Source: Styela clava (Eukaryota > Chordata > Ascidiacea > Stolidobranchia > Styelidae). Taken from it: DNA of 64,000 nucleotides. Within the stretch, counting starts at the first letter, position 1. Each line of letters begins with the position of its first letter. Of this stretch, positions 46,301-56,926 are shown piece after piece. The notes beneath the pieces are model-generated. The model ran no database searches. It was not told the origin of the DNA and worked only from the letters and a program-made list of their open reading frames with translations. The stretch is from the NCBI RefSeq assembly GCF_964204865.1, contig NC_135263.1, positions 17,467,426 to 17,531,425 of the forward strand, read 5' to 3'. The position numbers and the translations under genes are program-made.

Positions 46301-49300
46301 TAAGCAGCTGAATCATTAAAAACCAAATATCCAAATGCAATCGTACATCTCAAATTTCTATACCGAATGTAACTGTTAAATGCAAACAGCCATGGTTGGA
46401 CAATACCAAGCGAAATTGTTTATAACTGCTTCATCGTTCTTTATTTCATTCTCTCAGCATTCATATGCGCATATTCTTAACAATGTGTTAGTGAGTCGGA
46501 GATGCGTCGCCGACTCCGCCAAAAATTGACTTGGGACTCGAAAATCCGTTTCTTAACCTATCTTCGTGTTCTTGTTCCTTTACAATATCTTCATGGGAAA
46601 CAGTGACCGTTTCAGTTAAAAATTTGAATTTCGGTAACAAATGAACAACTTTTGCTTGCTGTTCTGCATTCTTGTTTTTCGACCTCCTTGCAAGCGCAGG
46701 TGTAGAATGGGTACTTGACGGCAATTCTTTTTTTGTTTTTCGCGATGAAGAAGCACTGACAGCTCTTCGTCGGTAGTTGCCTTTATGTTGCAAACTTTCC
46801 AGATCGAACTTTAAATTCTTCATTTCTTTGCGAATTCTTCTAGGAGAATTGTTTGGATGTTGGTCTTGGTGCTCTGGTTCATTTTGTTCGGGCTCCTTTA
46901 TTGTTGGTATATCATCTTGTGAAATTGCTGAATTGCTTTTTTTCTCTCCATCAGTGAGTTTGACGATTTCTGAAAACACTGCGGCAAACGCGGGAGATCC
47001 TTCCGGAAGACGATCCAGTATTTCTCCGATACTTTCCATGGAATCGGTTTTCTGAGGCAAAGGAGGGAATTGGCCGCCATCGCTCAAAAATCTGGAGATA
47101 TGTGTGTTGTGTGGCATAGCAGGAAGAGAAGTGCTCACTGTCGGAATAGCAGAAGGTGAATAAGATGACGGAGAGTTTTCTTGAGATTCGGAAGTTTCAA
47201 GAATGTTTTGATGAGTCCGCGTGAGTGTAGACAACTGTTAACGACAAAATTATATAATATAGTATGCAAGTTATTGCACAACTAATAATAGTAAGTAATA
47301 CCTAATTTCAAGTGGATTTATAGTTAAATTCCGGTATGTTTAAAGTCGAAAAGAAGATAATTCCTGATCGGTCTCCCGCTAATTATCTTTCAAAGTAATA
47401 TTCCAGAAATAACAATTGATGCCATCCTTTGCATCTTTCAAATTTATATTAATTAATTCATTCATATTCATTAATTGTGTTTACCTTTGCGTTTGGAATT
47501 CCAATTGGTGAACTTGTCCTTCGTTCCGAAGTTGTTCGATCGATCATCGGATCCATGGCGTCGTGTGATAGAACCATTTGGTTTACTGGGCGACAAGAAA
47601 ATTTTTGAGTTACTGTGTTGACCGTTTTACGTGCGACGTCGCTGACGAGTATCGTAGCAGAGATTGACCACTTTTGAGTTGTTTTGATCTGGACGTTACC
47701 AGTTATACATACAAAAACGCAGAAACGAGAAAGAAGTTCCTGATATCATAACAAAACATCTTTTGTACACACCACTTTCTTCGTCACAGAAACGCCTACA
47801 TTTGTACGCTTATCGCTAGCGGACGGAGATACACTGTTATTCGCGTCATTGTACCCTGCCCCACCTTCAAAATACCTGACGCACACTCCAGATCATATTG
47901 CTCGTGTTTACGACACTCAATACCATATCGCGACATGGTTTGGAGTATTGAAATATTTGTCTTCGGTATTTCCTATTTTCTACGTTTTTGTTAGTTTAAC
48001 GGTGGCATGAATCCTCTTTAGAACTTCATTTGAAATAAAAACTAACTTGCTAACAGATGACCAAAAGGAGATAATAGCCTTGGCAAACGCTATGTCACGA
48101 TTTTCCATGTTTCGTGCGTCATATATACTATTATAGACCATTGTCCGATTTTACACTTGAATTTACAATGATACTTCATTGTGTCGAATTGAATCACAAG
48201 AAATACACCTCTTTCTTTGCTGGTTTTTCATATCCGCACCGGCCAACGACATCCAAACATGACGGCTTATAATGTAGAATAGCATCTTGTTTTGAAAGTA
48301 CTTAGCAATGGCGCTGAACGGATTCGAACTATTATTTGATTAAGCTATACAAAAGTGCTCAGGCAAAGATACCATTACATTTCAACGTGACGTGAGTTTG
48401 TAATTGTTAATAGTATCACTTAATCTAACTTACATAGTGAAAATTTCCCAAATTACATTTATTAGTTTTTGGCTTCAGTGGAAAACAATTACCCTTTTGC
48501 CATATTTTCCTACTTTCTAGAGATAGTAAGTCATAGGGCCAGAGATTAAATGATACTAGCAAGACGAAGATGGCGTATACCGAAAAGGGTCGAGCAGCTT
48601 ATTTCCATAGAATAGATTCTATAAAATATTTGATGCAGAAGAGCGGAAAATGACACAGCGCCACAATAAAATTAAAAGTGGCAGCTCTTCACTCCCGTAC
48701 TTAATATACCGTGTTTATGTTTTGCTTAGAACCAATAGAATTTTTGGCGTTCCAGAAGTATGTGTATCAATATGGAGGTAACTAATTTTGTTTGCCTAGC
48801 CCTACTTCATCAAGTTGTGTAAAGGGAATGAAACCCATGGGCGGGGGGTATAATCACTTGGCTAACACAAACAGTACTCGAACTCGTAATAGAACTAAAA
48901 TAAGTAAAATCGGAATAAAATTATGCCCTTACCCCAACCTGGTACACATACTACGGAAATACCGAATTTTTTCAGTTATGAAATCTGATCATAACCAAGA
49001 AAATAAGATAAAAACAAAAAGAAGTTAGATCCGGAGTAAGCTGGATATCTTTAAAAAAGTACAAAATTCCAATTCAAACTATAATTTAAATACTTCGATT
49101 CGGAAAGAGTCACAACTCGTCGTTATGGTTGCTGCGTTGCCTGTAAAGAAATTCGATTCCAGAATATGCCAAAGAATTTACGTCAAACGCTACAAGTGAC
49201 GTCAATGTGTATTGTGAAAAATAATTAACGCTGGTTGTCGTCACTATTAAAACAAAAGTACTGTTTTATATTATGTTTTTTTTTATATTGAAAAGAGTCA

Positions 49301-52300
49301 ACAACTCACTTTCAAACAGGCGTATTCCAATAACAGTTCGCTTCCTCTCCTTTGTTTTACGTAAACTAATTGTAGGCTATATGGCATTCCTTTATTGGAC
49401 ACGTAGTGGACATATGGATCGTTTTGTTATTATGTTGCTGTTGTTCTTGTTTATTTATGTTTTAGGCCTTTAGTTTATATACGCTCTATGTATGACTTCA
49501 ACTCACATATAGTGACAATTGGACGATTGGTCTGTTTTTGTGCACTGTTTTTTATATGTAGGAAAATAATATTTCTTTAGGTGTAGTGATTGGGAGGGGG
49601 TCAAACCAGAAGGCGTACCGATTAGACCAGTGTTTCCTAACCCATGGATCGAGACCCAAAATTGGGTCGCCTAAAAATTTTCCTGGGTTGCTTGTTTTTT
49701 CAACAAAACTAGCTGTTACCAATTTTATTTTCTAGTAAATTTTATTGATTATTTTATATTTGTATTGAAGTGTTGCTCGATAATAATTGTATATATGTGT
49801 GCGTCTAACACAGCGTAAAAACTTGGCAGCTGTTTTTTATCTTAAGTAAAGCCACGCCACGATTTCAAAAACTGGCTTATGGAAAATAAGTGCAGATTTC
49901 TCACTTTGAGTTAATTTTTGGGAAAATAAATTTCATGCAAAAAAAATTGTTTTTCGTTAGTCAGCAAATTTTGCTGACTTTTAGTATTTGAGAATATCCG
50001 TGGGTCGCAAGATTTTACAAAATTTATTTTTCAAAAAATTTGGGTCGATTGAAAAAAAGGTTGGAAACCACTGGATAAGACCGTTTATTTTTTTACTTTT
50101 TTATTATTTTAAAATAATCTTGAAAACCATTTTACCTTTCAATTCTTTACAAACAGCAAGTCAGGTGTCATGAATGAACAATCACCTATTGTTATGATGT
50201 GGTCGCTGAAAGGTATATCATGGTTTATGACACCTCTTTGAAAGTTGTCAATTGTTTGACAAATCTTTAGAAACCAATTATACTATGAAAACATTCATTG
50301 GAAATGGTCATTTCATAAATTTAGCAAAATATTATAGATCTTTACAAACTCTTTTTTTTTTGTCGTTGTAATACAGACGAGATCTAGTCAGAATATTTGT
50401 ATTTACTAAAGTAAACAAAACGTGTCCAATGAACGTATCCAACTGAGAAAGCTTGACATTATAGGCCAAAACTATTATTCTATTGAAGCATTATTAAACT
50501 TTGTTTTCAATGCCCGTGCGCTAACTGACCTATTCAATCACCTATGGGAATGGTCGTGTCGAATTTTGTCGCGTCTGAGAAAAGTCTTTTATAATAGGTA
50601 AACAAGCCATACTTTTCATCTATCACGATTTGTGAAATTTGCATTACCATAAGGCTGCATACTCAGTCATGGTTATAAGTTGGTATAGGTAAAAACCCTT
50701 TAATTGAAGAAAATTGTTTTTCTTCGTATTTACTTGTTTTAGAAATTACAAGCTCGATGAACAATGCCTGTCAGTCAATAAAAGCAAATGATCGTCTTAG
50801 CAAAAGCAAACTTGAGAAAAAACAGATTTTACTGAGTGCCCATAACACGATTACACAAAACACTAGTCCAACTATTGCAAATCATATTACCTTATATGTA
50901 ATCCGGACGGATGACTGACATATCCATTTGCAAGCTCCGATGCATTTAACGCTTTTTTATCGCCATCCTCTGTTCGCAACTCGGAATACACGTGTGCCAG
51001 AAGTCGCAATACTTTCGCCTGTTAGAAAACGCAACTCGCTAAATAAATAGCATTGTAATGCCTATTGAACACATAATGTAGGAGCTTCAAACGTGCTCTT
51101 CGCTCTGAATTTAATTTCAATTTGATTCTTCTACAAAAGGGTCATAATTATTATGAATTTCTTTTTGACTTGCAGATAAGACAAACCGTTTCAAGCGTCA
51201 TGTGACTGAACGAGGGGCGTGGTTATATGATCAAGTCGCTTTCGTCACGTTCCTGCTGCTTTGCTGTAATGTTTAGAATTTTATCTGCAATTGAAAAACG
51301 AACCAGAACCAAGCCCTAAGCATGGATATTTGAATCCAAACAAACAACAACACATGCGCTATGTTTATATGGGGGTCAATAGTATCTATATATCGATTAA
51401 AAGAAACATATCAGAAAACGTTCTTAAGTTCCTACCTCCGCGCAGTTTAATAATCACTCACCAGAACTGAATGTCTTATATTTTTCTTGTTTTTCCCAGC
51501 TTCAAAGCTCTTGCTCAACCAGCGTACAGCGTCATCGAATCTTTGTTCATTGGCAGCTCGCACACCAAAGTTGTATGTCAAAGCACACAACTTTTCCCAT
51601 TCGTTCTGAAATTTTCCTTCACGGTCTCCCATGTTACCAGATAATATAGGTAAATTAGTAGCTTTTTCGATGTATTTGAAAGAATCGTCTTGAATTCCAC
51701 GTACATTTGCCTTAATTATGAAAAAAATAGAAATAAATATGCAGTGTTAATTGTTGAAATGAATTCATATCCTGCACACTGGTGAACAAAAGGCTCAAAA
51801 CTACCCTTGTGATATTGAATTACATTTAACTTTTCAGCAAAGTTAAATTTTTGCTCATACTCACTGAAGCCATGTTTCAAGAATCTAACTTTTTCGTTTA
51901 AAGACACATTTTTGAGGACATAACCAATTTAAAATTTAGACCAATTTTGTTGCCTGTTTCCGGAAATGAAGATTTACAATTTAATTTAATTGTTATTATT
52001 GAAGGATATCTTGCCAGTATGTGTATGATTTTCGTTCATGCAAATCACTCAAAATAACGATATTTAACGACGAATGAACTCACTATTTCGCTCATCAAAC
52101 AATAAACTGTGAATAAATCCTGCTGAAGGCTCATTTGGTCCTCGATATACCAATCTGTGGGACCTGAATATTATTATAACAATTTCGGTATTATTTTATT
52201 TTGCTTGAAAATAATATACCGATAAGACTGAAAGTCTCGCAAATCATTATGAACTTCGAGAGCACGATGAGCGAAAGCCAACATCTGTTAGGAATGGATA

Positions 52301-54651
52301 CTCAGATATACATAGCAATCCTATTGCTCATGGCTGTTCCTTATATGCAACTAATCCAAGTATTAGAAACTTTCTTGAAATTTACGCCAGGAAAAATTAC
52401 TTGTGCTAAGATCTTAGAAATGTTTTGCACTTATACGGTTGCTATTAGAATCCTTATTCATGTAAACTCAAATCATTTACATCTGTTGATAGCGTTAACT
52501 ACATAATGTACGAAAATAGTGGAGTCGAAAATTTGGAGCTGCATATTACCAACTGGTAGAGTGTTTGACAGGTGTGTTTCATGACACAAAATCGGGGTGA
52601 TAACTCTTAACAGACCATCCAGAATCCTATTTTGATAATGCTGTATTCTATGTTTGAATGAAGCTAAATCAATTGTGGAATTGCGTGTTTTACGAATCCA
52701 AGGTGTCTCGTTTAAATTATGCTTACACCAAAGTGGTTTTGTACTGATACAATTGACAATAATAAAGTAGATCAATAAAAGTCGACCATTTGTTACTATA
52801 TTGGGACCTCCTGAAGTATGCGCACCAAGATGGCGCGCAACCTGAACTCAGGTTGTGTACCAGGTTAGGGTTCAGGTTATGCGACATCTCGGTGCGCATA
52901 CTTGCGAGTATGAGTACCCTTCGACTACCCTGTATTACATTTACTATATAACTGTATTCAAGATTATTTCTGATTAAAATATAAACAGACATTCAGCATA
53001 CCTTCTTTGGATATTGTATCTATCAACAAATCTATATTATTCTTTGTGTCTGTCAAAACATCTGATGACTTATCAAGATCTCCAACATCCATCCATGCTT
53101 TGCCTACTTTCATCCCCATCTGTTAAATAAAGTAAACTGGTCTTTCATTTTCACTCATGTCATCATATTTTCTTCGCCAGCCTTGTTTGACACAGGATTT
53201 TAAGATATATACATATATGTAGTCAATGTAGTGTGAGTGCGTTAATACCTGATCATTCGGGTCTCGGAGGATCGTTTAGAACTTTAGATTGAGTCCCATC
53301 GCTCCCTACTAGGCAATCATCGTAACCATCAGATCAAATTCTGACGTTACGAGTCTACGACGTATACGATATTCCTGAATATCTGTAACTGCGATGATTG
53401 TTTAAGATAAAATTTGCTAACCTACGACCAAAACTACCATTAAGCAGTTATTTCACATAATGAAATCCCGTCCTGAGAATTCGAATATTTCCCCCCTTTT
53501 CTAAAAAACACACTCACCATTATACCGCGCCTGATTTCATTTTTATCTCCACCATTTATCTTTCCGCATGATAGCAAATCGTAACACATTTGACGAAGTA
53601 TCGCATTGTTTTTGTCGCTAAGAAGTCTGCCGGCATGTTTAGCAACCGTGGTATTCCACATTTTAACAGCAGCTTGGGTAACCTGAGGTAAAAAATTATA
53701 ATTTATTGCTTTCTTTTTCGACTTTCTACGCTAAGAGCCGTGTATTACGAGTTGAAGCCAGTTTGTTTTTGAGCAGCTGTTCATCGCTTTATCTCTATTC
53801 ATCTTTTGCAGCATAAATCGCCTTAAATAGCTTCATACTACCGAATCTTTACAAAATTAATCAATTTATAATTAGATTCTCGTGTTTACTTTAATGGAAA
53901 AGTCGATTCGCATACATTATAATAACTAACTTAGCGTTAAAATTGCGAAAAATACCACTTTTATTTTCATTGGCCATCAGGTAAGAGCACCACCACTCTA
54001 GCTAAAGCCGTATGCTTTATCTCAAAGGGTGATTGTAACATTTGTAAGGAATTATAAGTGAAGTCATGCAATAGCATTACTAAGGCGACGGCCGGGCTAT
54101 ATTCTAGCCATGTCTATACACCGTACCTTTTCAAAGCTTCCATATTTCTTAAAATCATCAGCATTTGTTGCCGAAACCATTCGTTTCATCCATTCGGAAT
54201 TAACTGTTGACGTTATTTTTTCTACATCGGATAATAGTCTATCATCCCCATAGTTTTGCTGTTCAACAGAAAGCCTTAGCCCTGAAATATTTTTTGCACT
54301 AATTATCAGTTAAATATCATATGCAAATCAAGACTAACGCGATCGTCGTGTCGAGTTTTACTACTGTCGTAAAATTAAATCCTAGATACATCAAACTTTG
54401 ATTGCAAAATTTCTCCTGCGGTATATCCGTTTTGAGTTTTGAGCAATTAACTAACACGCCGCCCGCTCAAGACAATGTCAAATTTACTTGATAAAAAGTA
54501 TATTCTTTACGTTTGATAGTTGAAGCAACTGCTTTTTTATCCCTAGCTATTGTATTCAGAACAGAATGTTTCAATTTTTTATATCATAATAGAAATACAA
54601 CTTCACATGGTACTTGCCTTCGATTGAAGCAACAAACGATGAACAATTCAT
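31301..54651 (-). CDS. TEX11: TEX11/SPO22 (ZIP4-like) meiotic crossover protein, 22 exons
   Basis: Exons, in order: 54651-54618, 54281-54127, 53682-53518, 53119-53002, 52163-52084, 51710-51462, 51018-50891, 44082-43948, 43421-43270, 42718-42629, 42476-42331, 41783-41681, 41064-40827, 40371-40239, 40172-40031, 39594-39524, 39251-39135, 38537-38264, 38013-37884, 37372-37249, 36693-36529 and 31384-31301. They total 3033 bases (1010 aa) in one frame, close to vertebrate TEX11 (about 930 aa). Family signatures: YNFGVRAANEQRFDDAVRWL in the SPO22 domain (about residue 230), HPSGLHIRLKVLAR (about 305), RQKTCLLM (about 730) and LWLTIKSWNVGARLF (about 940). The protein is a helical repeat (TPR-like) scaffold; orthologues act on meiotic chromosomes in synapsis and crossover formation. 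Four introns use GC donors. The start is the first ATG after an in-frame TAA. Weak donors: exons 10 (GTTGGT) and 11 (GTTGTT). Confidence 0.92.
31582..31689 (+). mobile_element. SINE head, left part of a copy split by a hAT-like element
   Basis: The tRNA-like head (GGTGTGGCGCATCGTGCG; B-box-like GTTCGAATTC) runs to GAGAGGATTGCT and then breaks. The copy resumes at 36272 with GGATTGCTAG, so GGATTGCT is duplicated. Confidence 0.85.
33237..33267 (-). ncRNA. Hammerhead-like motif, copy B
   Basis: Same sequence as 13668-13698 in copy A: CTGAGGA, pairing segment, CAAAAC. See that entry. Confidence 0.33.
33945..34406 (-). pseudogene. Degenerate multi-exon gene inside long-TIR element, copy B
   Basis: Same exons as 14365-14824. 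The first exon (from 34406) has lost one base (AACGCAATG instead of AACGGCAATG near 34382), giving a frameshift that copy A lacks. The downstream frameshifts after DYEDLSR and after NTVKHK are shared, so they predate the split of the two copies. Confidence 0.5.
36272..36510 (+). mobile_element. SINE body and tail, right part of the split copy
   Basis: Continues from 31689: GGGTGGTTGACGTAACCACT, then AATCCCATACCCGACATGG and the tail CGGGGTAAATATGCAAATTA. It ends 19 bases from the 3' border of TEX11 exon 21. Confidence 0.85.
36770..37030. mobile_element. Truncated hAT-like MITE, TEX11 intron 20
   Basis: GGCGGGCCATGTAAGTGTGA followed by CGTAAAAAGTTACATTTTAT matches the MITE at 29190-29500, ending CCGTAGTTAGCCCATGTCAG. 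The left end is missing. Confidence 0.65.
38776..39110 (+). mobile_element. tRNA-derived SINE, full length, in TEX11 intron 17
   Basis: Head GTGGCTCATCGTGCTAAGCG with A-box-like TGGCTCATCG, B box GTTTCGAATCCC, body GGTGGTTCACGTAACCGCTG and tail CCCCGGGATAAATATGTAAA. Uninterrupted and opposite in orientation to TEX11. Confidence 0.87.
41157..41372 (-). mobile_element. MITE, GTGTGTACCAATATGG family, TEX11 intron 12
   Basis: On minus: CAGAAGTGTGTGTACCAATA, GGAGGTAACTAATTTTGTTT, CACTTGGCCAATATAG and GGTACGCATACGACGGGAGT. Ends are inverted (AGAAGTGTGTGTACC against GGTACGCATACGACGG). Same family as 42981-43172 and 48748-48965. Confidence 0.7.
42981..43172 (+). mobile_element. MITE, GTGTGTACCAATATGG family, TEX11 intron 9
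   Basis: CCAGAAGTGTGTGTACCAAT at the left and TTTGTACACACACTACGGGA at the right are inverted. The interior GGAGGTAACTAATTTTGTTC and AATCGGAATAAAATTAGGGT is shared with the sister copies. Confidence 0.72.
44301..44394 (+). repeat. Near-perfect 43-bp hairpin with hammerhead-like arm
   Basis: Arm 44301-44343 (AACACAAATGTATTTCTGTA, then ACGTTTCG) and arm 44352-44394 are reverse complements at 42 of 43 positions, with an 8-base loop ACTGAAGC. The right arm and what follows (to about 44417, AGTGTGCGGCAGGGCTCTCG) align with the motif block in the long-TIR element. Across 44345-44372 it reads CTGAAG, helix, CGAAAC: one half of a hammerhead core is intact. It lies in TEX11 intron 7. Confidence 0.75.
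44395..46487. other. TEX11 intron 7, part between hairpin and nested gene
   Basis: AT-rich intron. The 90-codon frame at 44661-44933 shows no domain. No repeat element with recognisable ends. Confidence 0.35.
46440..46445 (-). terminator. Poly(A) signal of the nested gene
   Basis: AATAAA on minus, 43 bases after the stop of the two-exon gene at 46488. Confidence 0.55.
46488..47577 (-). CDS. Unrecognised two-exon gene nested in a TEX11 intron
   Basis: Exon 1 47577-47485 (ATG at 47577; MVLSHDAMDPMIDRTTSE, ending PIGIPNAK, donor GTAAAC) joins in phase 0 to exon 2 47234-46488 (acceptor TTAACAG), giving about 279 aa. The product is hydrophilic, rich in Ser, Pro, Glu and Lys, with short conserved-looking blocks: ISRFLSDGGQFPPLPQ, SIGEILDRLPEGSPAFAAVF, RRIRKEMKNLKFDLESLQ and KFKFLTETVTVSHEDIVKEQ, ending SPKSIFGGVGDASPTH. 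No known domain is recognised; it is probably mostly disordered, with a basic middle that could be a nuclear signal or binding region. It lies on the same strand as TEX11 inside intron 7 (50890-44083). The long intact frame, splice sites and AATAAA after the stop argue for a real gene rather than chance. Confidence 0.72.
47578..48747. other. Upstream of the nested gene, promoter not resolved
   Basis: The promoter or 5' untranslated exon of the minus-strand nested gene should lie here; 47620-47700 has a cluster of CpG (TTTTACGTGCGACGTCGCTG). No other feature found. Confidence 0.3.
48748..48965 (+). mobile_element. MITE, GTGTGTACCAATATGG family, TEX11 intron 7
   Basis: Left CCAGAAGTATGTGTATCAAT and right GGTACACATACTACGGAAAT are inverted. 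The interior matches 42981-43172, with an insertion CCCATGGGCGGGGGGTATAA. Confidence 0.7.
49628..50073. mobile_element. hAT MITE in TEX11 intron 7
   Basis: Ends CAGTGTTTCCTAACC and GGTTGGAAACCACTG are inverted. The flanks GATTAGAC (49620-49627) and GATAAGAC (50074-50081) agree at seven of eight. Subterminal words are GGGTCGCCTAAAAAT and GTGGGTCGCAAGA. Confidence 0.88.
52802..52915. mobile_element. Short palindromic MITE in TEX11 intron 4
   Basis: GAAGTATGCGCACCAAGATG at the left is matched by CATCTCGGTGCGCATACTTG at the right; ACCTGAACTCAGGTT forms the centre and GGTTAGGGTTCAGGTT follows. It lies close to exon 4. A half copy is at 20962-21012. Confidence 0.7.
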
Positions 54652-55792
54652 TTCAGGTCTTTTCGTCCAGGTGTATCTGACTTTACAATGTATATAAAGG
54701 AGAACTGATTATTCAAAAACTGATTCACTTGTGGTCCACTGAGTTACATCAAGCTTTAGCTATTTTCCCTGCTTTTTAAACCTGAATTAAGCCAATACCC
54801 GTAGCCCACGGATATACCGTGTATGTGAACATTGCGCAGACGTCATTGTGTAATATATTAGAAAAGTTATTGTGACGTAACACAAATTTTACATGTTGGA
54901 GCGGTGATGTAATGAATAACTAGCAATTGATGTTACCCCGACTCTTGATCAAAGAAGATTTTTTCCACACTTTACTTACAGCAAAATATTTGAAGGCTAT
55001 TTTAAGTATATCTCAGAATTTGTAGATGTTTGAGATTAGATTCATGGCGAAACCTTCTAAAAAACATTTAGGTTCGAGCCTTTGTGACGCCATCAACTAA
55101 TCTCGACGCAGACGGTGGCAACGGTATAGGTGGGAGTATTTGTTTGATTTGAAACTCGTTTACCTAAGTTAAAAGTAACCGTACCCGTTAAGTATACCAC
55201 TGTGAAGCTAGTAGCAAACCTTCTTCTAATTTTGCGCAGCGGTGCGTTAAATCTCGTTTTTGTGCTCATTGAAGCGCGATATTGCAGTTTTGTGCTTATT
55301 GAAGGGCGTTGGTGTAAATCATGGGCGAGTCCTAAATTCCACACTGAGAATAACACTTAGTTTACAGATACAGAAGAAATACATTGCGATAAGCAGTAAA
55401 TTCAAATATATTTACGGCAACTTGCGAATGAGTGGAGATCATCCCGGCGGTTCGATCGACTTTGGCGTTTCATTTGTTAAATTACATTGGCGAAAAGTTT
55501 ATATACTCGCCTGATAAAATGGGAACAGGAAAGATCCGTTGACAAAATGTTGGATTACGTATTCATATGTGTTATAAAAAAAATAAAACAAAAATAATGA
55601 AACTAGTCTTCCATGTCATCTGCATATGTTTAAGTATTTACTACTAATTAAAAGTTATGATTCTTTTACATGACATTTTGGGGTAATAGTTCTCATGACC
55701 GCAAACCTTTATACGGGGGTGTTAGATGGCACTCCAAGGAGAGAAATTATTAATTTCAACCGATCCAATGTTGAGGTCTAAATCATATGACC
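54652..55792. promoter_or_regulatory. Region upstream of TEX11, nothing specific identified
   Basis: The TEX11 promoter must lie on minus just beyond 54651; the first in-frame stop upstream is TAA near 54744. No TATA-like element is compelling. The frames at 55093-55356 and 55260-55514 show no domain. Confidence 0.35.
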
Positions 55793-55800
55793 ATCTAGAC

Positions 55801-56532
55801 CAGTGGTTCTTAACCTTTTTTGCATATTTTACCCCTTCATCAAACAGGATTACAAAATTTACCCCTAAAACATCATTAATTAAAAGTTATCAAATAAAGT
55901 ATAAAGGGCCCTAACTGTAGACGCGAAGCCTTTTTTTACTCTCTTTTTTAATCCATATTCGCTTCTGTATTGAAAAAAGGACCGGTTTTTACTTAATCAT
56001 GCTAAGTGCTGTTTTAGTTGGACAGGTTTCATGATACTATTTGAAAAGATTTCCATGCACAGAAGATACGTATACGTAAACTCAAAATCTAAATATTCGT
56101 CCTGATCAGGGGCGCAGCCAAGATTTTAAAGAAAGGGGGGAGGGGATCGAAATCTAAAAATCTCATTCACTGTTGAAACAGTGGTCGCGATTACGCGCTC
56201 GTTAAAAGAACCGTCTTTCCTCCAATCCCTGAGAATTTCTGTGCTATTTTTAGTAGCATTTTGTTTCAACAACTTTTAGTGTGCTATTTTGGGGACAACA
56301 TTTAATGGAATGGTTAAAATAACAAAGAACACCACTTAATTGAAGGTGTTGGTTTTCGGTTTCGTTTGAAATATAAGACTACTGTTAATAATACGATAAC
56401 ACTGATTTATCGCAACATAACGAGCCGTGGTTTATGTATGTTCATAATCATTTTTTACAATAACCAAATTTACCCCCAAGAACGAAGAAATTTACCCCCA
56501 GGGGTAAATTTACCCCAGGTTAAGAAGTGCTG
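55801..56532. mobile_element. hAT MITE with perfect 8-bp target duplication
   Basis: Ends CAGTGGTTCTTAACC and GGTTAAGAAGTGCTG are inverted. The flanks are both ATCTAGAC (55793-55800 and 56533-56540). Subterminal TTTACCCC words are repeated (ATTTTACCCCTTC; AATTTACCCCCAAG). A possible nested fragment starts at 56108 (CAGGGGCGCAGCCAAG). Confidence 0.92.
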
Positions 56533-56926
56533 ATCTAGACTTAATTTACTAAACACTAAGATACCGTTGGAAAATCGTCTATGAAAACTTACGCGGTTCC
56601 CCATTTGCATGTGCTTATTTTCCTCAAGTGTTAATCCAACAATGAGATGGACAAATGAATGACTTAGAATGCTTCAAAGCCTAGTAAATTATTAAAAAAT
56701 TTGATTGCCGTACACGAGTTATTACTTCGTATGAAATTGTGTATTGTATGACGTAACAATGGTTGAATTTCATTATTATATCTTGGTTATTTCAGAATTT
56801 TCACATGCATTTTGTGGTATATAGGCAGTAATCAGAGCGTAAAGGAGTTATTGTTATTTCAATATGTCTCGATTACGTGAATTCAAAAGTTGGTTTATTT
56901 TACGTCGTATGACGTATAATATCCAA

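Noticed and set aside
51716-51907. 63-codon minus frame as a TEX11 exon
   Set aside because: Exons 5 and 6 join directly in phase 0 with good family agreement; this frame has no homology or needed role.
55093-55514. Frames upstream of TEX11 as genes or upstream exons
   Set aside because: No domain, and the TEX11 frame is closed by a stop before 54651.
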